Source of the DNA: Lachnoclostridium sp. UBA739
Lineage (GTDB): Bacteria; Bacillota_A; Clostridia; Lachnospirales; Lachnospiraceae
Direction: 5' to 3'
Length of the DNA stretch: 8,351 nt
NCBI GenBank assembly: GCA_002297865.1
Contig: DBKX01000101.1
Span: forward strand, 1 to 8,351
Shown: positions 1 through 6,182 of the stretch, piece after piece
Layout of the letters: each line of letters opens with the position of its first letter
How positions within the stretch are numbered: the first letter of the stretch is position 1
Translations under genes and position numbers: made by a program
The notes under the pieces: generated by a model
Seen by the model: only the letters and a program-made list of their open reading frames with translations
Database searches by the model: none
What the model was told of the DNA's origin: nothing

Positions 1-2482
1 TACTTCGGGTACATCTGGAAAACCAAAAGGTGTACAGGTTACACAAAAAAATGTTGTGAATTTTGTATATGCTGGGAACGAAAATGTATTTCAGCATGCT
101 GTCGAAACTTGTTGCAATAGTGTGTATCTAACCAATAAAATAATATTTGATATTACAATGCAGGAAATATTTCTTCCGTTATCACTTGGTAAGACAGTGA
201 TATTATCAAAATCGGAACTGGAGGAAATCACACCAGTTCAGACATCGATTATGGAAGAATTTGCACCAGTTGCTTTGATTCTGACTCCAACAAAATTGAA
301 TGCTTATTTAGGCATGAAGAGTTTTGTGAATGCTCTTAAGCACGCAGGTGTTATTATGGCAGGTGCAGAACGTTTTGAATTATCGGTAGTAGAAAAGATT
401 CATAAATATTCAAAGGCGAAAATATTTAATGGATATGGCCCAACGGAAACAACCTGTGGTGTCTCTTATTATGAGGTGCAGGAGGAGGATGATTACGCAC
501 CGATAGGAAAACCGATTCATGGGGTGGATTATTATGTTATGAACGGGGAACGGATCTGTGGAACAGGAATGACAGGTGAACTATGTATCGCAGGGGCAAG
601 CGTAACGGAGGGCTATTTAGGAGAGCCAGAACAGACGAAGAAGGTATTTCCAAAGAATCCATTCGGGAAAGGAAATTTATATCATACAGGAGATCTGGTA
701 AGATGGAATTCGGATGGCAATCTGGAATATCTTGAACGAATGGATCAGCAGGTAAAAATACGTGGTTACCGAATTGAGCGGCAGGAGATTGTATCTGTCA
801 TTCGAGAAGTTCCAGGAGTAGTAGATGCAGCAGTAACGGTTCACCGAGAAAAATCGGGAAAAGTGAGTCTTTGGGGATTTTATGTAGGGGAGTGTAATCT
901 GGAACAGGAAGTGGTAGCTTCGCACATAAGGAGAAAGGTTCCAGACTATATGGTTCCATCAGCTCTTATGCAGCTTGACAAGATACCAATGACGGCAACA
1001 GGAAAATTAGATGAGAAACAGTTAAACACATACGAGATTTCAGTAAAACAGGAATGGAAGAAGCCAGAGACCCAACTGGAGAGTTATCTTTGCGGTTATC
1101 TTAAAGATTTAAACCACAGTGAAATCGGGACAAATTACCGCTTCTTTGAGGCAGGCGGAGATTCTATTAGTGCAATGTCACTTGCTTCTAAACTTAGAGA
1201 GCAGGGGTATTGTGCAGAAGTTCGAGATTTTATGAAAAATCCTACGGTGAAAGAACTTGCTACTAAAATAAAATGCCGAACAGAGGAAACTTCGGTGGTG
1301 GAGAAAGATTTTTCTATATCGGATAATCTGTTTTCCAGGCAGGAATTCTTATTAACAAAATCGTATGATATGAACTGTTTGTATGATGAGAACAGAAAAG
1401 GAAAAGTGCTAGAGCGTGAATATAAACCATTTTCATATATGAATCATTTCCTTAAGGAGGAAAAAGAAAATGTGAGTTTTGTAAAACTTCTGTTGAAAGG
1501 AAAAATGGATGTAGATACCATAAAAGCTGCAGTGGTTCAAATTGTGAAAAGCCACAGCATTTTCAGAACGGTTTACTGTAAGGAAAGAAACTGTCTGCAG
1601 GAATTTTCGGCAGAAAACTGGAACATACCTGTCTTAGAAGAATGGGATGGAAGCTGTGAATTGGAAAGTGATTCCCTGTTAAAAAATTGGGAGGAATTTT
1701 TAGGGGAAGAACATTTACTGAGTAAAATTTTCATAGCTCATGGAACAGAAATGTCTATGGTCAGTTTTTATATCCATCATTGCATATGGGACGGTGTCTC
1801 AACAGATGTGCTGGCGGATGAATTTAGAAATGTAGTAAAGAACCCGAATGCAGTATTAGAAGAAGACCGCTATAGCAGGTATGCCATGGAACGTTTTAGG
1901 CAAGAAATCCAGCAGAGTCCTTCTTTGGAAAATGAAAAATTTACAGAATGTGTAACTGGTTTTAGAGCATCGGTAGCTGGAACGCTTCCTCCTAAAATGT
2001 TAGAATTACGAATGTCAAAGTCGGCTTTGAGATGGCAGCAGCGGACCAGCCGATTAGAGGAATGGGTAATGGGACTTTTGGAAAGGATAAACCAATGGGA
2101 ATCTGTTATATCTTACCCGGTTTTACAAATATATCATGGGCGAACGAAACAGGAATTTGGAAAACTGGGTCTGTATCTGCAACTGAATACATTTATTTAT
2201 GAACGAAATGCCCATTGTATGGAACTGTGTTCTAGTGATATGTTAGCAAGCAGATCTGAATATTTACCATTCCTTATTGGAATTAATTATCTTGGAATGG
2301 TGGAAGGGTTAGTCTCTAAGAATGAAAAACTTCAGTCGGCTAAGGTATCTTGGAAGCAAACGACACCTAGACTTGTAGTTGAAATCAAAGAAAATGAAGA
2401 AGAAGTGATGATACAACTGCCGTCGTACTGTGAAGAACTTGATTTGATTCAGAAAAGAATAGAGGATTATATAGCTTTATAA
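1..2482 (+). CDS. Nonribosomal peptide synthetase, C-terminal part (A-PCP-C/E-like); 5' end outside the window
   Basis: The reading frame is open from base 2, so the gene starts left of the window; the GTG at 56 is only an internal codon. It activates an amino acid as an adenylate and loads it on a carrier domain. Adenylation motifs appear in order: A3 TSGTSGKPKGV (2-34), A4 FDIT (146-157), A5 NGYGPTETT (428-454), A7 YHTGDL (680-697), A8 QVKIRGYRIERQEI (749-790; the usual form is RIELGEI) and the A10 lysine in GKLD (codon 1004-1006). The carrier motif FEAGGDSI follows, with the phosphopantetheine serine at 1163-1165. The last ~350 residues are condensation/epimerization-like: a SHSIFRT motif, HHCIWDG (1775-1795) and NYLG (2285-2296). 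No thioesterase or reductase domain follows, so product release must occur elsewhere or unusually. The NRPS call is firm; the substrate and the last domain's activity are open. Confidence 0.95.
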   Translation, partial: TSGTSGKPKGVQVTQKNVVNFVYAGNENVFQHAVETCCNSVYLTNKIIFDITMQEIFLPLSLGKTVILSKSELEEITPVQTSIMEEFAPVALILTPTKLNAYLGMKSFVNALKHAGVIMAGAERFELSVVEKIHKYSKAKIFNGYGPTETTCGVSYYEVQEEDDYAPIGKPIHGVDYYVMNGERICGTGMTGELCIAGASVTEGYLGEPEQTKKVFPKNPFGKGNLYHTGDLVRWNSDGNLEYLERMDQQVKIRGYRIERQEIVSVIREVPGVVDAAVTVHREKSGKVSLWGFYVGECNLEQEVVASHIRRKVPDYMVPSALMQLDKIPMTATGKLDEKQLNTYEISVKQEWKKPETQLESYLCGYLKDLNHSEIGTNYRFFEAGGDSISAMSLASKLREQGYCAEVRDFMKNPTVKELATKIKCRTEETSVVEKDFSISDNLFSRQEFLLTKSYDMNCLYDENRKGKVLEREYKPFSYMNHFLKEEKENVSFVKLLLKGKMDVDTIKAAVVQIVKSHSIFRTVYCKERNCLQEFSAENWNIPVLEEWDGSCELESDSLLKNWEEFLGEEHLLSKIFIAHGTEMSMVSFYIHHCIWDGVSTDVLADEFRNVVKNPNAVLEEDRYSRYAMERFRQEIQQSPSLENEKFTECVTGFRASVAGTLPPKMLELRMSKSALRWQQRTSRLEEWVMGLLERINQWESVISYPVLQIYHGRTKQEFGKLGLYLQLNTFIYERNAHCMELCSSDMLASRSEYLPFLIGINYLGMVEGLVSKNEKLQSAKVSWKQTTPRLVVEIKENEEEVMIQLPSYCEELDLIQKRIEDYIAL

Positions 2483-2507
2483 CGAAACATAAGTTAACGC
2501 TAAAGCT

Positions 2508-2544
2508 AAAGCTCCCCTGTATGCGGACATGCAAGGGAGCTTTT
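2508..2544. terminator. Hairpin terminator between convergent genes
   Basis: The arms AAAGCTCCC (2508-2516) and GGGAGCTTT (2535-2543) pair perfectly. After a C/A mismatch, TGTATG pairs with CATGCA (one G-T pair), leaving a CGGA loop. A short T run (TTTT) follows on the plus strand, and the minus strand also ends in a T-rich tract. It lies 25 bases after the NRPS stop and just beyond the stop of the convergent zinc-ribbon gene, so it probably serves both. Confidence 0.8.
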
Positions 2545-2548
2545 AGGT

Positions 2549-3352
2549 TTATTCTTTGTTCATTTTTTCTTCTACTAAGCTATCCAAAAAGTTTTCCTTA
2601 ACATCTGGAAAAGTATCTTGTGCTAGCTGTCTGATTACTTGACACTGTTTTAAGTAGTTTGCTTCCTTTGGAAGTGAATTATCAGAGTTTTTCTCTAAAA
2701 ACTCTTCTGTTACAGTTTCGTCAAGCCATTTATTAATTTCGTTCTCTACAGCTTTTTCTTCTGCAATCTGTCCTTTTATCGTCTTTGCCTGGTTCAGGGA
2801 ATAGAGACCGTAGATAAATGCGGCGGCAAATAATGCAATATTCAAAGTGTAAGGAATTGCTCCGTTTAACAGGTGAAGAACACCGGAACTGTTAAGAAGT
2901 ACATACAATAATCCAGCAACTCCAATTCCTACAAGCATTATGCCAGTGGAATGTACATCGGAATACTGGTCTTGCTTTTTTACGTAAGGTGTTGAGGTTG
3001 TATTAGCAGCTTCTTCAAAAGATTCTTGGGCATCCTCTTCTGACTCGATTTCTTCCTTGACTTCTTCCTCTACAGATTTAAATGCACCAAATAACTTAAC
3101 AACCTCTTGTATGTCGTCTTCTTGACAACGGATACGGTATAGCCCTAAAGCCTCATCCTTTTCCCAACTTGTATCATGAATATTAGAATACGTTAGAAAA
3201 GAAATAAATTTTGTTACCTCTTCTTCAGAGAAAAAATCAATTTCCTTCATGACGACAGTAGTATCGAGCTTATCGACGAGAGTTTCATCGCAAGTAGGAC
3301 ACACAGTGATGCCGTCTTGAAATTCCTGTTTACATTTTGGACACCAAGACAT
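2549..3352 (-). CDS. Zinc-ribbon membrane protein with DUF2007-like region, function unknown
   Basis: The protein has 267 residues. An N-terminal zinc ribbon uses C4, C7, C18 and C21 (CPKC ... CPTC). Residues about 36-92 resemble the DUF2007-type ferredoxin-like fold, called by eye. An acidic linker (about 94-115, rich in E and D) follows, then two hydrophobic segments (about 136-162 and 166-187) and a charged, probably helical C-terminal tail of about 80 residues. The N-terminal part should be cytosolic, and the two segments would form a membrane hairpin. The start is well supported: on the minus strand a GGGAGGA site (3361-3367) lies 8 bases upstream of the ATG. The gene converges on the NRPS and is apparently monocistronic. 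Such proteins are common and uncharacterised in Lachnospiraceae; a regulatory or stress role is only a guess. Confidence 0.9.
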   Translation of the reverse strand: MSWCPKCKQEFQDGITVCPTCDETLVDKLDTTVVMKEIDFFSEEEVTKFISFLTYSNIHDTSWEKDEALGLYRIRCQEDDIQEVVKLFGAFKSVEEEVKEEIESEEDAQESFEEAANTTSTPYVKKQDQYSDVHSTGIMLVGIGVAGLLYVLLNSSGVLHLLNGAIPYTLNIALFAAAFIYGLYSLNQAKTIKGQIAEEKAVENEINKWLDETVTEEFLEKNSDNSLPKEANYLKQCQVIRQLAQDTFPDVKENFLDSLVEEKMNKE

Positions 3353-3390
3353 AGATACGTTCCTCCCTAATTTGTTTGCTAATTATGTTA

Positions 3391-3419
3391 ATGGTAACAC
3401 AGTGTGCAGGGGATTGCAA
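3391..3419 (-). promoter_or_regulatory. Candidate promoter of the zinc-ribbon gene
   Basis: Read on the minus strand, TTGCAA (3414-3419) and TACCAT (3391-3396) are 17 bases apart, and TGT directly precedes the -10, giving an extended -10. Each hexamer matches the sigma-A consensus at 4 of 6 positions. The site lies 39 bases upstream of the start codon, leaving room for a short leader with the GGGAGGA site. It is moderate by sequence but well placed. Confidence 0.45.
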
Positions 3420-3432
3420 GTTGAAACCATGA

Positions 3433-3467
3433 TGCGTTTCACTTTATGACTTTCATTGCATTTCACT
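3433..3467. repeat. Direct repeat TGC(G/A)TTTCACT, two copies
   Basis: TGCGTTTCACT (3433-3443) and TGCATTTCACT (3457-3467) differ at one base and start 24 bases apart. They lie 14 to 48 bases upstream of the -35 of the minus-strand zinc-ribbon promoter, where an activator could bind. No regulator is known to me for this motif, so function is inferred from position only. Confidence 0.4.
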
Positions 3468-3530
3468 ACAAAATATGGTAAGCTACAAAAATGATTTGGA
3501 ATCATAATTACGATGCAGAAGGAGGAAATT

Positions 3531-3945
3531 TCAACTTATCAATCTATTTTTAAGTTTTTCGTGTTCAGGAACAAGTTCTAATTCATATACCTCACTCTCT
3601 CTGTTAGAACAGCAAGAATCTGATTGATTTTATCGGGGTCTGGTTGCATTTCAAAGACAGATTGGCAGGGCACTGTTGTAATGTTTGAAATGCTCGTTCA
3701 ACGCGTCCTTTTGCCTGTACAACACTGGTTGTTTTCAACTAAACACAAAGCTGATGGCATGCATAGCCAAACTGCGTAAAGGGATTGTGGATGCAGCTCT
3801 GAATTCGAGAGGTCTCTTTTTTGTTCTTAGAGTTTTTCTGCCTGTCACGAAGTTCCTGCTCCATGCTTTTTTGGTTTTACGAGAAGAACGAGGAGAAGGA
3901 ATGTATTCGCATTAATAAACCCTTTCTCATATCAAAGCACCTCAT
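3531..3945 (-). pseudogene. Decayed ISNCY (ISLbp1-like) transposase relic
   Basis: Read on the minus strand, this stretch holds pieces of one transposase in order but in shifting frames. The first is SPRSSRKTKKA then MEQELRDRQKNSKNKKE (from about 3889; ATG at 3864-3862). TQFGYACHQLCV follows (TQF from 3777), then a TAG stop (3741-3739) and LKTTSVVQAKGRVER (to 3694), the hallmark of this integrase-type family. Next comes AFQTLQ and, after a shift, SALPICL. The pieces EMQPDPDKINQILAVLTE (3651-3599) and EVYELELVPEHEKLKN (3593-3546) follow, ending at TGA 3531-3533. The order matches what I remember of the family, but the pieces are joined directly, so several internal blocks, including much of the catalytic core, are deleted. 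It cannot encode an active enzyme. Family assignment is from memory of conserved motifs. No clear terminal inverted repeats or target duplication were found. Confidence 0.75.
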
Positions 3946-3986
3946 AAAATAGTATTGAGATATTATCATACTACATATTTGTTATT

Positions 3987-4040
3987 TAGGACAAAATCAA
4001 AAATGATATAGTAGGACTTTATCATAAAGGAATCATAAAG
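3987..4040. promoter_or_regulatory. Repeat-rich control region upstream of the secreted hydrolase gene
   Basis: Two kinds of direct repeat overlap here. TAGGAC-NNN-ATCA occurs at 3987-3999 and 4012-4024, 25 bases apart. ATCATAAAG occurs at 4021-4029 and 4032-4040, exactly 11 bases apart, about one helical turn. In addition, CTTTATCATAAAG (4017-4029) is a perfect palindrome around its central C. Tandem direct repeats with an 11-base period are typical of OmpR/PhoB-class response regulator sites. The region ends 24 bases upstream of the -35 box at 4065, a position suited to activation. No regulator gene is present in the window. Confidence 0.45.
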
Positions 4041-4064
4041 TAGAGAACAAAATAAAAATATAAC

Positions 4065-4093
4065 TTGAAATTATAAGTTTAAGATTTTACAAT
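4065..4093 (+). promoter_or_regulatory. Sigma-A-type promoter of the secreted hydrolase gene
   Basis: TTGAAA (4065-4070) and TACAAT (4088-4093) are separated by exactly 17 bases, each matching the consensus at 5 of 6 positions. Transcription should start near 4100, giving a very short leader of roughly 15 bases that carries only the ribosome binding site AAGGAGG before the ATG at 4116. A small inverted repeat, AACTT/AAGTT, overlaps the -35 and the spacer. Confidence 0.7.
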
Positions 4094-4115
4094 AATACAA
4101 AAAGGAGGAAATAAG

Positions 4116-4802
4116 ATGAAAATAAAAAAAATAATTGGAAAAACATTTGGCGTCTCTTTTTTGTGTTTAGGTTTATTGGGGGGTGTCACAAGTGTATATG
4201 CATCGAGTATAAGCATCGAGGAAAGTTCTCTTTTTGATAAGAGTGAAATAACAGAGATGCTTGCTGAAAATGCAGAAAATTCGGAAGTAGTTGCAGATAA
4301 GAATTCCGTGGACTTGGCAAAAAGTACATCTGCTATGAAATTAAGTGCAGCAAGAAGTACTTCTACTGGTACATACCCAACACGTAGAGGTGTTATTTTG
4401 GTAACTGCTGATGCTTATAAGGGATTGATACCCACAGGTCATGCTGCTATTGTAGTAAGTGCAACTCAAGTGATTGAGTCTTTGTCAGATGGAGTTCAAT
4501 ATGGAAAAAATAATTGGTACAGTACGAAAGATACATGTTATGGTGTTACATGTGGTTCAACATCGGTTAATCAGGATTCTTGTACTGTAAATAGAATAGA
4601 GCAACAGGGATATATTGGACTTCCATATAATTTTAATTATCTAAATGTAGATACAAGAAGTAAATTCTATTGTTCACAGTTAGTATGGGCTGCTTATAAG
4701 GATGCATTAGGTATTGACTTAAATACTTCTACATATGGAGCTGCAGTGCATCCGTTAGAATTAGTAAATAGTACGCACACAATTACCATTTATTCAAAAT
4801 AG
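4116..4802 (+). CDS. Secreted YiiX/C92-like (NlpC/P60 superfamily) cysteine hydrolase
   Basis: The 228-residue protein starts with a Sec signal peptide: basic MKIKKIIGK, a hydrophobic core to about residue 27, and probable cleavage after VYA (residue 29). Residues 30-85 form a low-complexity, acidic then Ser/Thr-rich pro-region. The catalytic domain runs from about 90 to 228 and looks like the permuted papain fold of Peptidase_C92/YiiX proteins. The histidine comes first (GHAAIVV, H109), then an acidic residue in VIES (E121), then the cysteine in FYCSQLVWAAY (C186), followed by a conserved-looking VHPLELV stretch. Such enzymes cleave amide or ester bonds, often in cell wall peptides or lipids; the substrate here is unknown. 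Three extra cysteines (C141, C146, C156) lie in an insert between H109 and C186 and might form a disulfide. AAGGAGG 7 bases upstream supports the start. No clear terminator precedes the lipoprotein gene downstream. Confidence 0.85.
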   Translation: MKIKKIIGKTFGVSFLCLGLLGGVTSVYASSISIEESSLFDKSEITEMLAENAENSEVVADKNSVDLAKSTSAMKLSAARSTSTGTYPTRRGVILVTADAYKGLIPTGHAAIVVSATQVIESLSDGVQYGKNNWYSTKDTCYGVTCGSTSVNQDSCTVNRIEQQGYIGLPYNFNYLNVDTRSKFYCSQLVWAAYKDALGIDLNTSTYGAAVHPLELVNSTHTITIYSK

Positions 4803-4818
4803 TAGTCTGTTATTGTTG

Positions 4819-4855
4819 ACAGCTATATAGATTTTCAATGGTTTTATTTAGCTGT
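4819..4855. repeat. Inverted repeat between the hydrolase and lipoprotein genes
   Basis: ACAGCTA (4819-4825) and TAGCTGT (4849-4855) are perfect inverted copies with a 23-base loop; the stem extends by a G-T and a T-A pair. No T run follows, so it is a poor intrinsic terminator. The left arm overlaps TTGACA (4816-4821), a perfect -35 hexamer, but the bases 17 further on (TGGTTT) are a poor -10. It could be an operator or an mRNA structure in the 74-base gap, or chance. Confidence 0.35.
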
Positions 4856-4876
4856 TATGTTATAGGTGGAGGAATA

Positions 4877-5953
4877 ATGAATCGAAGTGCGTGGATTAAA
4901 CCAATGTGGTTAATATTAGTATTATCATTTTTTTTCTGTGGATGCCATTTTAATGTGAAAGATGTCAGTGACATTCCCTCAGACTTTTACATAGCAGTAA
5001 TACGAACAACAGAGCAAAAGCAAAGTACAGTAATCTCTTTTTATGATAAGGATTTAAAGTGTGTGGGAACAAAAAAATTATCATATGGCATGGTAGGAAG
5101 TACATGGAAACATCCAATTTGTAATGATAATCACCTTTATGTGAATGCAGCGGGCCTTGGTGGAGAAAAGAATCTGGGGATTTGTTTAGATATGGATTTG
5201 AATACTGGAAATATAAATGAATTAAAGCATGGATTAGTTGGACCTGCAGACTGTGTTGAAACAGATAATTATATTTTTGTGTGTAATAATTTAAATTATA
5301 AGTCCCATATTGTGAGATGCGAGAAGGAAACAGGTGATATCAAGGAGTTTACAGAAAATGTATCAACAATAGATACACTTTACTGTTATGACGAAAAATT
5401 GATTGCATTTGCAACCGATTATCAAGGCATAACCAAATCATACATATATATTATGGACTATGAGCTGGATGTAATAAGAACAATTGATATTTCGCAATTT
5501 GGAATAAATGTTGAAAATGTATGTTTATACCAAGAAAAACTGTTATTTAGTTTGGCACTTGATTCCAGCCAAAATCATATAAGGAAAGTTGGAATTCTTT
5601 CATTGGATGATTATACTATTGATAGTATAGAATTAACGGAATGCCAGCCACTGGATTTACAGGTGCATAACGATACATTATATGTTTCTGATTTTTCTCA
5701 TGATGCAAATGGAAAAATAGAAGTGTATGATTTAAAGGCAAAGAAATCAAAGGTGTTTCAGCTTGAACATACAGTTAATTGTTTCTATTTGAATAATGAA
5801 TGTTTATATACTGCCAGTGATAAAACCTTGTATGAATATTCAATTAATCAAGAGATGTTAGAATTGAAAAAGAAGACAGAGATAGATACATCAAAAGAAA
5901 AAGATGTACATTATTATGTAAGCGGTATATTTTTTAAGGCAAGCATCAACTGA
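4877..5953 (+). CDS. Probable lipoprotein with seven-bladed beta-propeller
   Basis: The start is taken at ATG 4877 because GGTGGAGG (4865-4872) lies 4 bases upstream. An in-frame ATG at 4838 would add 13 residues but has no ribosome binding site. The product has 358 residues. MNRSAWIKPM precedes a hydrophobic stretch ending in FFFCGC, so C23 is the likely lipidated cysteine, although FCG-C is an atypical lipobox. The rest consists of about seven repeats of roughly 40-45 residues, each with a probe strand like (N/D)-x-LY/IFV and a second strand like YDKDLKCVGTKKL, IMDYELDVIRTIDI or VYDLKAKKSKVFQL. This pattern fits a YncE/WD40-like seven-bladed propeller anchored outside the membrane, which usually serves as a binding scaffold. 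No catalytic residues were recognised. It shares strand, export and close spacing with the upstream hydrolase. The exact ligand and family are unknown. Confidence 0.8.
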   Translation: MNRSAWIKPMWLILVLSFFFCGCHFNVKDVSDIPSDFYIAVIRTTEQKQSTVISFYDKDLKCVGTKKLSYGMVGSTWKHPICNDNHLYVNAAGLGGEKNLGICLDMDLNTGNINELKHGLVGPADCVETDNYIFVCNNLNYKSHIVRCEKETGDIKEFTENVSTIDTLYCYDEKLIAFATDYQGITKSYIYIMDYELDVIRTIDISQFGINVENVCLYQEKLLFSLALDSSQNHIRKVGILSLDDYTIDSIELTECQPLDLQVHNDTLYVSDFSHDANGKIEVYDLKAKKSKVFQLEHTVNCFYLNNECLYTASDKTLYEYSINQEMLELKKKTEIDTSKEKDVHYYVSGIFFKASIN

Positions 5954-6176
5954 AGCATACATTCAAAAGAGATATCCAAAACGATTAATATTCAATAACT
6001 GGTTCTATATAAGTGTTGGGACGGCTACCACACTAAAACAGCCTTCTGGCGGTGCTGTTATAGAATAGAAGATGGACAATCCTAACATTTCGAACAGTGG
6101 AGTTAGGTGCAGTTTTATATTAATTGGAATATAACCCATTTCCTCGGATATAATTATAGAAAGAAAAATCTGGAGG
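5954..6176. other. Intergenic region with no recognisable gene
   Basis: Neither strand carries a supported gene. The plus strand contains a short open stretch ending in QPSGGAVIE then stop (6067-6069) that I do not recognise and that has no start signal. CCTAAC (6081-6086) and GTTAGG (6102-6107) form a 6-base inverted repeat without a T run. No strong terminator follows the lipoprotein gene. Confidence 0.5.
6124..6154 (+). promoter_or_regulatory. Candidate promoter of the small membrane protein gene
   Basis: A perfect TATAAT (6149-6154) lies 18 bases before the ribosome binding site GGAGG (6172-6176). The best -35 is TTGGAA (6124-6129), with a long 19-base spacer, so strength is uncertain. 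Position and -10 quality favour it; a chance match in this AT-rich stretch is possible. Confidence 0.4.
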
Positions 6177-6182
6177 ATGCAT

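Noticed and set aside
677..925. 82-codon open frame on the minus strand
   Set aside because: It lies wholly inside the adenylation domain, has no ribosome binding site, and the plus-strand motifs A7 and A8 explain the sequence.
3685..3915. 76-codon open frame on the plus strand
   Set aside because: It begins at TTG without a ribosome binding site and runs opposite to the transposase relic, whose family motifs are on the minus strand.
3440..4040. Terminal inverted repeats or target duplication for the insertion sequence relic
   Set aside because: Comparing both flanks gave only short AT-rich matches such as TTTATGA, not enough to define element ends.
4838..4876. Upstream ATG extending the lipoprotein by 13 residues
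   Set aside because: No ribosome binding site precedes it, while GGTGGAGG supports ATG 4877 and the shorter form gives a normal lipoprotein signal.
6081..6107. CCTAAC/GTTAGG inverted repeat as terminator of the lipoprotein gene
   Set aside because: The stem is only 6 base pairs, the loop is 15 bases, no T run follows, and it lies 128 bases after the stop codon.
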